Shown here one piece after another: positions 32,445 to 38,690 of a stretch of DNA of 64,000 bases. The position numbers were made by a program, and so were the translations under genes. Source of the DNA: Diphasiastrum complanatum (taxonomy: Eukaryota > Streptophyta > Lycopodiopsida > Lycopodiales > Lycopodiaceae); the NCBI GenBank assembly GCA_029204225.1, contig CM055102.1, positions 42,433,229 to 42,497,228 of the forward strand, written 5' to 3'. The notes beneath the pieces were generated by a model. It was given only the letters and a program-made list of their open reading frames with translations, ran no database searches and was not told where the DNA came from. Within the stretch, counting starts at the first letter, position 1; each line of letters starts with the position of its first letter.

Positions 32445-34894
32445 ATGTTTTTTTTTTGGGGGGGGGGGTACGGATGGAGATGCAGAAGAACGAAAGAAAC
32501 AGGGTAGAAAAGTCAACACAAAATTTTCTTCATTTACTTAGAAGTCAGTGTAGAACTCAAAGAAAAGATCGTTGAATCAACAACCAGCAATACGCTCCAC
32601 AAAATTCAAGATAGGAAAAGGTACTTGTCACAATAACTATGAACTACACAGAAAAGATATAACGAAAGCTGAACCTGAGTAGATGCGGATGGTTCTTGAC
32701 TTAAGCCACCACGATGAATGGGTTGTGTGATACCCTTTGCAACAGCTGTTGATGTGGCAGTGGCATCACCTTCAACAGCTGTAGAGCTTGATGATGAACT
32801 TTCTGGTTTCGGAACTCTTTTACGACGATGGTCTTGCAATTTCAGATACTGCCAAGTGCAAAGCAGAGCAATTGCCAAACCCGCAACAGCTCCAAATGAG
32901 CTGGCATTCTGCAGAAACATTTATTACTCAAACATGTCAAACAATTAGAGACTACAAGCAACAAAAATTTTGCTCTGAAAGACATACATGTCCCATAGTG
33001 TATCGCAATCATGAGCAAGTTGCTCAAGAATTGGGAAATTTTTACAGAAGCTTGTTTCAGTTAACCTGGTCTAAATTAAACATTTTTGCAGGGATTCTTA
33101 GCAAATGCTACAGGACCTCGCTGATGGTCACCAAGGACTGAAGAATGACATTTAATGTCTAGTAGCAGAGCAAGCAAACAATGAAGAGAGTGACAACACG
33201 GAAAATGTCCCCGGACAGAAGACTCAGAGCCATGGGGCAAAAATGAGTTTCCTTCAAGTGGTAGCTGGCTTAGAGACGAGCTGAGATTAACAAGTCAGAA
33301 CAAACAAAAAGAGAGAGTGAAGAAAAAGAACATTCATGCAACCTCAAAACTTGTGAGTACTATGGAAAGCAAAGGTGAGCATATAAATCAGATCTTGACA
33401 TGCTCTTTGAAGATATTATGCTACTCAGTTATCTAGGGGTTCTTCAATCCTAATGAATTGAAAAACAAGGGCATAATACCAGACCTGCTTAGTTGGTTCA
33501 AACTTCAAAGATATCGAGGCCAAAAACAGAGTTACGAATAACCACTCTCTTCTCCGAAAAAACAATTGCTTAAAAATTTTCTTATGACTGAGCAATAATG
33601 AAACAGAGGTAAAATTGAGTTGCAAAAGATCAAAAGGATGGCTTATTGCATTTCCAAGAGAGGAGAGGTGGTCATTATCAACAAACAACACAATTATTCA
33701 ATATAGCTATCGTTGGACCTTAGAATTTGCGTATGGGATAACAATGGTATTACAGAAGAAAATTCATATGACTCCAATTCTCAATAAAGTTGATCTCATT
33801 GTTTCACAGAGATGTGGGAACATAAGCTAAAATGTTACCTGCAATCTATAACTTTTGAAATCTAAAATCAATATCGAATACTAAAGATTCCAGGGGAGGT
33901 CACAAGTACAGGGGTATGGTGAGAAGACAACACTATGAAGTCATCACTGTTAAAGCCCTTTGCTATTACCCCAACAAAGGGATCAATTCCGAAGAACTAA
34001 TTTGGAATTTGGAACAAGAGATCTTAAAATTGTCTTTGATAGGATTTGTCATTCTTATTGGAGATTTGATGCACATAATTCTGATTTACGAGCATATGGG
34101 AACAAGCAACCGGTTGTGGATCGATGGACAAGGTCCTCTAAGACATTGCCACAGTAATAAGGAGAGCTAGGAAATTATTAGCATTGCTTCAATCTTCTCA
34201 TATTTATTGGAGTAAACTACTCAAAAAATTAGAAGGTTTACATATGAAATTGTTGAAAAAAGTCATTTATTATTTGATATGTCACGAATCAATCATTAGA
34301 AATGTGTTGTTGTTTTACCTCTAACTCCACACCTTTAACCTCTCCACACTAGACTGCATCTCTTGGTCCTCTATAGTAATGGACATTAGAGGTGTGTCAT
34401 CCAAGCTTTATCTGATAAAGACGTTACTTTCATTCATAATGTCAAAAAATGATTCCATTTCAAATCGTATAAACGAGAAGGTTCAAATTATATTGAGACT
34501 ATGCACTTGGTAGAAGAGAACTTGCAAGTACGTTAACAAGTCATTGAAAACCTAGAACAGTTAAAGATGCTAGTCTTGACTCTTAACTAAGTGACATCGT
34601 CCTCCAATAAGTTTCATGCTGACCTTCTTTCCACTCCTAGAAGTGGAAAGTTTGACTTCAATCACCTGCACATATGAGGACACAGACGAAAAAAAAAACA
34701 GATGGACCCTATGATGCACAAGTACATCAAAACAAGTGCTCACTGTGTCATCAAACAAAACCTAAAGAGTGGAATATTTTGAAACAAACCTTATGATTGT
34801 CCACAAATGCTATGAGGTGAGATAGCTTGATTGCGAGCGTTGCGCTAAACCCCTTGATTAGCTGAACCAGCTCATCTGCTAGAGATTGTGCCAT
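11498..34894 (-). CDS. PEX22: PEX22, peroxisome biogenesis protein 22 (complete gene, 8 exons)
   Basis: PEX22 is the peroxisomal membrane protein that anchors and activates the E2 enzyme PEX4, which ubiquitinates the import receptor PEX5 so it can be recycled. I reconstructed it exon by exon on the minus strand: 34894-34790, 32908-32675, 31726-31679, 31528-31472, 31368-31267, 31057-30992, 16258-16157 and 11611-11498. Every junction is GT-AG and every exon is a multiple of three, so all seven introns are phase 0. The product has 275 residues, close to the roughly 280 of Arabidopsis PEX22. It has one membrane segment at about residues 40-57 (GAVAGLAIALLCTW), a basic then Ser-rich linker (62-80), and a C-terminal PEX4-binding domain from about 114. 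The most diagnostic stretch is SFVRQLEPDWHVD (216-228). Intron lengths are 1881, 948, 150, 103, 209, 14733 and 4545 bp. No lesion is visible, so it is probably functional. Confidence 0.93.
12378..13321. mobile_element. 944-bp terminal-inverted-repeat element (hAT-like, non-autonomous)
   Basis: The ends are long inverted repeats of about 85 bp: CTTAGAAGCCCGTTCCG and onward from 12378, and its complement ending CGGGCTTCTAAG at 13321. GTTGCAAC flanks both ends (12370-12377 and 13322-13329). This is an 8-bp direct repeat, the hAT target-duplication length, although the octamer is palindromic and so could also be the outer TIR. The repeats are dense in GGAACG/CGTTCC. Inside are two further hairpins (12560-12622 and 12933-13031) and no transposase. 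It lies in PEX22 intron 7. Confidence 0.75.
12560..12622. repeat. perfect 18-bp inverted repeat inside the TIR element
   Basis: GATCAGAAATCGATTTGA at 12560-12577 is exactly complemented at 12605-12622, with a 27-bp loop. Confidence 0.9.
13729..13805. repeat. perfect 19-bp inverted repeat
   Basis: CTATTCATTTAAGCAGGTA at 13729-13747 is exactly complemented at 13787-13805. A smaller hairpin (CTTCCAA...TTGGAAG) overlaps the left arm. It could be the terminus of a small foldback element in PEX22 intron 7. Confidence 0.85.
13880..15800 (+). pseudogene. Ty3/gypsy gag-pol relic
   Basis: In order on the plus strand: a gag segment (LKGALCYDVTSFHPSSL-like, about 14032-14110, with frame breaks); a CCHC knuckle CFKC*SPDHFSRHC (about 14298-14340, one in-frame stop); an RT scrap SALISYTPYHMT (about 14524-14560); the RNase H end HYDLHYRSRKSNEGVDALSR (about 14617-14680); an integrase zinc-binding region (about 14880-15060); and an integrase core with MDFILGLPHTQHGHDTYLIV and LTNQDTRFTSTFW (about 15075-15300). 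Most of reverse transcriptase is missing and stops are frequent. It sits in PEX22 intron 7, opposite to the gene. Confidence 0.82.
16157..16258 (-). CDS. PEX22: PEX22 exon 7 (residues 205-238)
   Basis: A 34-codon exon with acceptor CTTTGTAG and donor GCG|GTAAGT. It contains FVRQLEPDWHVDSS, the most conserved stretch of plant PEX22. It lies between the two longest introns of the gene. Confidence 0.95.
16259..17217. other. PEX22 intron 6, part without recognisable element
   Basis: Non-coding intron sequence immediately after the exon 7 acceptor side. No element ends or domains were seen. Confidence 0.4.
17440..18735 (-). pseudogene. internally deleted Ty1/copia element (gag joined to integrase tail and RT start)
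   Basis: On the minus strand the gag N-terminus reads KLDGSNYHLWKFTMK (18700-18656) and gag continues to about 18080. A Cys-His knuckle remnant is near 18125. Gag then runs directly into the integrase C-terminal part (AYAQIPKAARKKLES, FVFIGYASSDKAYKLYDL, IFFSRDV) at 18050-17622 and the first RT residues (SLIKNQTWSIVELP, WVFKVKYKADGSVDR-like) to about 17440. Protease, the integrase core and most of RT/RNase H are gone. It lies in PEX22 intron 6 in the same orientation as the gene. Confidence 0.85.
18956..18967 (-). other. primer-binding site (tRNA-Met type)
   Basis: The minus strand reads TGGTATTAGAGC directly next to the LTR start, as in plant copia elements primed by initiator tRNA-Met. A second, imperfect PBS-like motif lies at about 18918-18932. 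Confidence 0.75.
18968..19905 (-). repeat. 5' LTR (938 bp) of the deleted copia element
   Basis: The plus-strand ends are TGTTGGGG (18968) and TTCAACA (19905), giving the TG...CA and TGTTG/CAACA inverted ends of an LTR. It abuts the primer-binding site. A TATATATATA run at about 19459-19471 could serve as its promoter on the minus strand. The next five bases, CTATT (19906-19910), would be one half of the target duplication. The 3' LTR has been lost. Confidence 0.75.
20141..20213. repeat. (CT)n microsatellite
   Basis: An uninterrupted CT run of 73 bases in PEX22 intron 6; it reads (GA)n in the direction of the transcript. Confidence 0.98.
20285..20402. repeat. tandem duplication, period 63 bp
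   Basis: A 54-base phrase around CTATTCTTGCTATTG(C/T)TCTAG occurs at 20288 and 20351 with a few differences. The period is divisible by three, so the plus frame reads a 21-residue repeat (YSCYCSRYYGCS twice). I recognise no protein. Confidence 0.85.
20681..20972. repeat. tandem duplication, period 146 bp
   Basis: The block starting TGTTTGAGGATG at 20681 is repeated at 20827. It includes the shared phrase GAGCCTTGTGGATCCCTTGG and the end GACTAGCTCGGGATGT. Copies differ at scattered positions. No domain is recognised. Confidence 0.88.
21236..23118 (+). mobile_element. outer non-autonomous LTR element, internal region (left part)
   Basis: This non-coding sequence is the plus-oriented copy of an element whose other copy lies inverted at 23119-25357. 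Shared parts include TGGTACACATGCAAGGAAG (21709; inverted near 24300) and the ATCGATATTCAAGAGGATGC to CTTATCATGGTGGCAAATGATAAG block (22350-22415; inverted at 23728-23795). It resumes at 25358 after the inserted element and ends in its own LTR at 25604. No gag or pol is present. The left part is dense in degenerate GATCGCTG/GATTGCTG motifs. The 5' LTR was not found and 21236 is an approximate limit. Confidence 0.6.
23119..23340 (-). repeat. 3' LTR of the inner element, truncated
   Basis: It aligns with 25140-25357 (TAAAAGCAATTGCCTAA and onward to GAACATTAACT(C)CAACA) and is followed by the tract CTCCCCCTTC (23341-23350), a polypurine tract on the minus strand. Confidence 0.8.
24928..24939 (-). 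other. primer-binding site of the inner element
   Basis: The minus strand reads TGGTATTGGAGC immediately after the LTR, similar to the tRNA-Met PBS TGGTATCAGAGC. The 30 bases containing it are imperfectly duplicated just to the left (24887-24905). Confidence 0.7.
24940..25357 (-). repeat. 5' LTR of the inner element (418 bp)
   Basis: It starts TGTTAGAAAAC at 24940 beside the PBS and ends in CTCTAAC at 25357. It is related in inverted orientation to the LTR at 25604-25977 (shared GTGTTGGTGCTTTTACCAT-type and CAAGTTAGAATTTAGTTAGA-type blocks). Confidence 0.82.
25604..25977 (+). repeat. 3' LTR of the outer element (374 bp)
   Basis: It starts TGTTAGAG at 25604 right after the polypurine tract AAGGGGGAG (25595-25603) and ends TTCTAACA at 25977. 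It is the plus-oriented relative of the LTR at 24940-25357. Confidence 0.85.
25985..26600 (-). pseudogene. Ty1/copia fragment (integrase C-terminus and RT start)
   Basis: The minus strand reads GYDGDMGF and KGRKVIISRDVGFDEIRYQE-like sequence (about 26535-26450), then the RT N-terminal motif DPSTFKEVEK, MDEEYCSL, KNKMWRLV (26090-25985). Several frameshifts and stops separate them. It lies in PEX22 intron 6. Confidence 0.75.
26601..27703. other. PEX22 intron 6, unassigned part
   Basis: No domain is recognised. A short plus-strand open stretch at about 26967-27020 (VLGKVLEEQEQEKLAKFKR) is too short to call. GTGCAGGT occurs three times (near 26814, 26885 and 26962), which hints at a short diverged repeat. 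Confidence 0.3.
27704..27779. repeat. (CT)n microsatellite
   Basis: An uninterrupted CT run of about 76 bases in PEX22 intron 6. Confidence 0.98.
28153..28234. repeat. compound (TG)n(AG)n microsatellite
   Basis: About 49 bases of TG run straight into about 33 bases of AG. Confidence 0.98.
28441..29460 (-). pseudogene. Ty1/copia fragment (zinc knuckle, protease tail, integrase)
   Basis: On the minus strand: a knuckle CHFYGK(frameshift)GHVAFECKKK (about 29457-29408) whose second Cys is Tyr; the protease tail with VQVQLHSGRIGDIEDVLYV (about 29182-29126); the GAG-pre-integrase motif LWRERFGHLNFDSLKI (about 28930-28880); and the integrase core with HSNLCGPM, YFIVCVDDHSRKTWVY and NRVAERKNQSIVE (28760-28470). 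The first integrase aspartate is Asn (HSNLCGP). An internal deletion removes the second catalytic Asp region. In PEX22 intron 6. Confidence 0.87.
30082..30309 (-). repeat. candidate 5' LTR (228 bp) of the copia fragment
   Basis: It begins TGTTGGAC (30082) and ends CCCAACA (30309). The minus strand has a PBS-like TGGTATTAGAGG directly beside it (30080-30069). No partner LTR was identified. Confidence 0.5.
30282..30461 (-). other. short open coding-like stretch, unrecognised
   Basis: About 60 codons on the minus strand read EYQAAAVAANSHDQMIIDAS, later SSVLLDEATPAWDVGSEH, then stop. Composition and lack of stops look coding, and an AG lies just upstream (GGAACAG). It is 0.5 kb downstream of PEX22 exon 6 and overlaps the candidate LTR end. 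It may be a captured gene fragment or a cryptic exon; it has no counterpart in PEX22. Confidence 0.3.
30992..31057 (-). CDS. PEX22: PEX22 exon 6 (residues 183-204)
   Basis: A 22-codon exon with acceptor CTTTACAG and donor CAAG|GTAAGT, encoding AAVLAALDAVGAFTLGALNR and NK. It matches 'AKVLQALENAGVFTSGGL' of plant PEX22. It is followed by the 14.7-kb intron 6. Confidence 0.92.
31267..31368 (-). CDS. PEX22: PEX22 exon 5 (residues 149-182)
   Basis: A 34-codon exon with acceptor GGTTGACAG and donor TGAG|GTACTA. It includes VRPSVVEVLLELT and the conserved VLDDESE end. Confidence 0.93.
31472..31528 (-). CDS. PEX22: PEX22 exon 4 (residues 130-148)
   Basis: A 19-codon exon with acceptor GGTTGCAG and donor CCAG|GTAGGT, encoding MTCELLGVVLQESTAEELQ. 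It matches 'VTCRLLGVILEETSPEELQ' of plant PEX22. Confidence 0.93.
31679..31726 (-). CDS. PEX22: PEX22 exon 3 (residues 114-129)
   Basis: A 16-codon exon with acceptor CTGACACAG and donor AAAG|GTATGT, encoding VPVAQLVRRQLLGGRK. It aligns with the 'LGQIVRQKLSEGRK' segment of plant PEX22, which begins the soluble PEX4-binding domain. Confidence 0.9.
32063..32081. repeat. short (GA)n microsatellite
   Basis: Nineteen bases of alternating GA following an A run, in PEX22 intron 2. Confidence 0.9.
32325..32443. repeat. (GA)n and (TG)n microsatellites
   Basis: GA runs from about 32325 to 32363 after a G run, and TG from about 32407 to 32443, followed by T and G runs. Both lie in PEX22 intron 2. Confidence 0.97.
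32675..32908 (-). CDS. PEX22: PEX22 exon 2 (residues 36-113), membrane anchor
   Basis: The acceptor is TTTCTGCAG and the donor CAG|GTTCAG. It encodes the single membrane span FGAVAGLAIALLCTWQYL followed by DHRRKRVPKP and a Ser/Thr/Ala-rich linker. This matches the 'GAIAGLAIA...TW' anchor of plant PEX22. Confidence 0.9.
32909..34789. other. PEX22 intron 1
   Basis: A GT-AG intron of 1881 bp. It holds a plus-strand open stretch at 33960-34157 that I do not recognise and no clear element. Confidence 0.6.
34790..34894 (-). CDS. PEX22: PEX22 exon 1 (residues 1-35)
   Basis: It starts ATG at 34894-34892 and encodes MAQSLADELVQLIKGF and onward to HK, then donor GTTTGT. This start is preferred because it gives a short amphipathic N-terminus (ELVQLIKGFSA) like the EEIVRLIKRLSA-type start of plant PEX22. 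I checked no in-frame upstream ATG exhaustively. Confidence 0.85.
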
Positions 34895-34928
34895 TTACTC
34901 GTACCTTAATGATTGATCCCCTAACTCT

Positions 34929-34936
34929 AACCCTAA
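34929..34936 (-). promoter_or_regulatory. telo-box in the PEX22 5' leader
   Basis: AACCCTAA on the plus strand, 35 bp upstream of the PEX22 ATG, next to a degenerate second unit (CCCTAACTCT). Telo-boxes in plant 5' leaders are known cis elements, often in biogenesis genes. Its activity here is inferred. Confidence 0.35.
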
Positions 34937-35123
34937 TAATTTAGCCCTTACACCATCAAGCAGAAATATGAGGACGGCAGTAGCACGTAGGCCGGCTTGC
35001 AATCATTCCCTTCGAGCTTCTAATTTTAAGCAGCGTAGGGTGCATTTCAGCTCAACATAAAATAAGAAAAAATTTGGAAAAAAGAATCAAAAAATCCCAG
35101 TAAAAGAGAGGTTCAGAGAAGGC

Positions 35124-35129
35124 TATATA
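35124..35129 (-). promoter_or_regulatory. possible PEX22 TATA box
   Basis: The minus strand reads TATATAG, 230 bp upstream of the ATG, which would place transcription start near 35095 and give a leader of about 200 nt. It is the only good TATA motif I saw in that interval. No transcript evidence is available. Confidence 0.3.
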
Positions 35130-35685
35130 CAAAAAAAAAAAATTGAAGATCTAGATCATAATACAAAACAAAAATAAAGATAAAAATACGAAAAGAAGCG
35201 ACTATACGTATCCCTTTGAATGACTGATATGACTCACCACAGAGGATAGTATGAAAGGAAAACAGTAAGCGAGGGTGGATTGGCAGAATGAAAGATATAG
35301 CAGGAAGAAGAAGGAATCGGCTGGATTAAAGTCGATGCTGCCGCTGATAATTGAATGCGTGGCTCCAGCGTGCTGGTAGATGCGTCAGAAGACAACGAGA
35401 AGAGACCAGAGCCCTTGGAGCAATGCCGCTGACCGGAGGAGCAACGCTGAACAAAAAAGAAGCAAAAAAGAGAAACGTGAGTCTCCGAATGACAAGTTTA
35501 AAGCCAAAAGTGAAGATCGTCGTCTTCTCAGGGCAATAGAGAGGCTTAGTGCGCTCGATCGGATGTCGGCCACTTGTCAGGATCCCATTCGGCTACCACT
35601 TAGATTGCTGCTGCAAGAAACGTGGCAAAATCTGAACGTTCCGTGAAATAATGCTTGGTCTGTCAGGATGCAGTACAGAGAAATG

Positions 35686-35777
35686 CTTCTTGGTTTCCAA
35701 GGGGAGGCTCGAACCTGGGACCAAAGAAACTTTGGATGCCAAGCTAACCAGTTGAGCCAACCCCATTGGGTCATTAT
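35686..35777 (-). mobile_element. 92-bp tRNA-like SINE with 14-bp target duplication
   Basis: The 14-base repeat AGTACAGAGAAATG flanks it at 35672-35685 and 35778-35791. On the minus strand it carries a pol III A box TGGCTCAACTGG (35759-35748) and a B box GGTTCGAGCC (35715-35706), 32 bp apart as in tRNAs. It does not fold as a tRNA gene because the T-arm and acceptor do not pair, so I call it a SINE. It lacks a long body or A tail. It lies about 0.8 kb upstream of the PEX22 start codon. Confidence 0.78.
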
Positions 35778-35980
35778 AGTACAGAGAAATGGTATTTTGT
35801 GAGGTTTACTTTGGGAATTATTAAGCCCATGGCACATTTATGGTGACCTTTAGTGGTGGTTGGAAGTTGGAACTTGGGGTATCCCATAAATTCTCAAATG
35901 ACTCTTATCACTCAACACCGCCTAAAGTCAGGGAATGTATACGACTAATGAAATGCTGACACATTGCGTCATAATGTCCA

Positions 35981-36079
35981 TGTGGACACAACAGCCAATG
36001 ACAAATTACTACATAGCATATGCACATTCCGACAATGTGCATGTGCTATGTGGCAACCTGTCATTGGCTACCATCCACA
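35981..36079. repeat. imperfect inverted repeat, about 47-bp arms
   Basis: The left arm 35981-36028 (TGTGGA...AGCCAATGACA...ACATAGCA.ATGCACATT) is complemented at 36034-36079, with a 5-bp loop and roughly 80% pairing. It may be a foldback or MITE relic. Confidence 0.8.
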
Positions 36080-36133
36080 CATTTTTAGCTGAAAATACTG
36101 CAAATGATGAGATTCGCTCTTGTTATAACGTCG

Positions 36134-36164
36134 TGGAAGGCCCCACCCCCTCGGGCCTTCCACC
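36134..36164. repeat. perfect 11-bp GC-rich hairpin
   Basis: GTGGAAGGCCC at 36134-36144 pairs with GGGCCTTCCAC at 36154-36164. No U tract follows, so it is not a terminator. Confidence 0.8.
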
Positions 36165-36199
36165 CTAGCACGTGGCACCCTTGGACAGACCATCACGGT

Positions 36200-37328
36200 G
36201 GAAGGGTAGAGGACCTCCTCATAATGCCTTTAAAGTACTCTCTTTTTTGTCATGCTTTGGAGCTACCTTCAAAAACAAAATTCGAATGTGTTTTTCAACT
36301 ATTTAAACCTTTCGCCAAAATTCTCATGGACACTTGATGAGAGATCCACATCAAAACATGACACTATGGTGAAATATTCATGTGGACATGCTTCTTCCAC
36401 ATGCACAAACATTATGCATGTTCCAACAAAAAAAGAAAGTAACCGCAAAAACAAACCTCGCACTTTTGGCATTATGTAGGGGAAGGACCACTCCCCTCAC
36501 GCCTTTCGCCCTAGAGCAACCACCCTCCCAAGGAGGAAAGCCCTCAAAGTAGCCCTTCTTCCCCCCTCACAAAGCTTACAAGAAATATCATTCTCTTATG
36601 TAAAGGTTGAGAGCAATTTTACTTATTGTAGCCCAAAATAATCCTAGATAAATTTTATGCACCATTCACTACAATAAATCGATTTATGAAATCAACCAAA
36701 ATATTTACAAGTAGTAAAAGACCTTATATAAGCATGTGAACTTTTAATGGACTTGTACAGATGACTAAACAAGTAAAACCTATGAGTAACCTTTACATGT
36801 AGAGTAAATCCGCATTCCATAGGACTTTTTCAGGCAAGGGCCCCTTTGTGAGGCCTTTATTGTGCATTTAACATGGTGTATATTTTTTTGAGTAGGCATT
36901 TTATTGGTTCACGCCAAAAGGCCCATTGGCTTTTTGAGGGTAAAGATTTGCAAAAAATTCATGAGCTTTTTGCTATAAACATAAGATCGAGGCAAGTCTG
37001 CCAAACAAAACCAAAAAAATGAATTGAACGATTCTCCTACATACTAACAGAGATAGCAAATGAAATGGGTAGGGCATAGGAATTTGGGTCCCTTATGATG
37101 GCCTTGTGGAAAGAAATAATATAGCATGAAAATTGGAGCTAGGAAAGGAGTAGGAAAGTCCTTGTAGATGAGAGTATATAGGGCCTCCTCCTAATCTGCT
37201 CTAGTTATATCCCGTGAGTTCCCTTGGAGGATGGCCACTTGTCTCATACCCTTATGTAGGCTTGGAGGCTACCTCCTCAAGGAGAAGGCCTAGAAACGCC
37301 TAGAATTCTTGGCTTCCAAAAAGTATCC

Positions 37329-37331
<3 letters not shown>
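36200..37331. other. unassigned intergenic stretch
   Basis: No coding domain or element boundary was seen. Phrases such as CCCTCACGCCTTTCGCCCTAG echo the GC-rich hairpin region to the left, so it may be one diverged repeat. Confidence 0.3.

Positions 37332-37397
<66 letters not shown>
37332..37397. repeat. (GA)n microsatellite
   Basis: An uninterrupted GA run of about 66 bases. Confidence 0.98.
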
Positions 37398-37399
<2 letters not shown>

Positions 37400-37696
37400 T
37401 TTAGTAAACCTCGATGAGATCGATGCGACTAGCTACATGTACAAAGATACTAATTTCTTCTAAGTATAAGGCTAAATCAACAAGTTTTGCTCTAGATAGT
37501 TATGTGATATGTGAGCTTCAATGCTTGTGTTTCTAAATCAATCTGATTTGATCCTCGAGAGTTATAGGCAATCAAAGCGATAGGGAGTGCACCCAGTCTT
37601 GTGTGATATGCCAAAGATGTTGGAAATTAAGCCCACAGTTGTCTCCTTGGTGAATGACCAATTTCTATTTCATGATTCTTCCTGCATGTTTATTCA

Positions 37697-38158
37697 TCAG
37701 GGGACAAGAGGGATAGGAAATCAACAAGTGCCTATTCAACTTTCATAGGAGAAGGTGTGGTTTCATGGCTTTCAAAAAAGCAAGAAACTATATCTCTATC
37801 TTCAACCGAGGCCGAGTACAAAGCTTTGACAACCACTACAAAGGAGGTACATTGTATCAAGAGATTATTGGTGGAAGTAAAGATCATGTATTCAGAGGAG
37901 GCACCAATCATCTACAATGACAATATATCAGCCCAACACCTTGCATCTAACCCAATCTTCCATGCAAGATCTAAGCACATTGAGATATGCCATCACTTTG
38001 TGAGAGAAATGGTGCAAGCCAAGGAGATTGCTTTGGAGCATGTTCCAAGCAATGAATGTGTAGCTGATCTACTTACTAAACCACTTCAAAAGACACCTTT
38101 TATGAAGTTCAGATCATCACTTGGAGTGATTAGTAAAGCAATGATTGAACCAAGCTAG
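37697..38158 (+). pseudogene. Ty1/copia RNase H fragment
   Basis: The reading frame SGDKRDRKSTSAYSTFIG then VSWLSKKQETISLSSTEAEYKA and HARSKHIEICHHFVREM to the stop at 38158 is the C-terminal half of copia RNase H. It is uninterrupted, but everything upstream of the DWAGD motif is missing. It ends 14 bp before a polypurine tract and LTR. Confidence 0.88.
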
Positions 38159-38172
38159 ATAGTGAGGAGGAG

Positions 38173-38690
38173 TGTTAAAAATTCACAATTCTAGCTTGAC
38201 TAGTTTTGGTCATATGACTTGTAAATAGTTAGATGGTCATGATGTGGCTTGTCACACGTGCCAAATAGCATAGGATTCCATTCATAAGGATGTTCTCAAG
38301 TAGACCTAAGTGTTAGAACCTTTGGAATGAGTCCAAATTATGCTTAGATACAAGGGAGAAAAAATAGGAGCTATTTTTGGTAATTTTTGCATTGTTGAGG
38401 GATCTCCAAGATTCCAACCCTAACTTGGTAGGGATGAAAGATCCACCAAAATTAGCATTAGGGATAGGTTTAGGGCTACTCATACCTGCCCAAAACCGTG
38501 ATGGATCATGTATATATAGGTGATGATATCTCACCAAAATCAATCAAGCAATTTCATGTTTTTTCTCTCATAATGGTGCAATTGCTCTCTATGTTCATAA
38601 TTGTTTGAGTACTTGTGATTACTAATGATTATAGGATTGAATGTAGGTCTGGTGTACAGTACTCAGACTGTGGGAGGCCGTACTTTCACA
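38173..38690 (+). repeat. 3' LTR following the RNase H fragment (right end approximate)
   Basis: The purine tract GTGAGGAGGAG (38162-38172) is followed by TGTTAAAAATTC at 38173. The likely end is TTTCACA at about 38690, inside a CACACGTGTG palindrome. A TATA-like TATATATAGG is at 38511. No second copy was seen. Confidence 0.6.

Noticed and set aside
32274-32541. ORFs rich in ERERER/VCVCVC or HTHTHT/SLSLSL
   Set aside because: Translations of GA and TG microsatellites in PEX22 intron 2.
32606-32920. A 104-residue single-exon protein
   Set aside because: It is PEX22 exon 2 read through into introns on both sides; good splice sites and the other exons explain it better.
33960-34157. Additional PEX22 exon or separate gene
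   Set aside because: Opposite strand to PEX22, no splice logic, no recognised domain; PEX22 is already complete without it.
35686-35777. A functional tRNA gene
   Set aside because: A and B boxes are good, but the acceptor and T stems do not pair as a tRNA and a 14-bp target duplication flanks the unit, so SINE is the better reading.
36134-36164. Intrinsic transcription terminator
   Set aside because: GC hairpin without a T tract, and this is not a bacterial genome.
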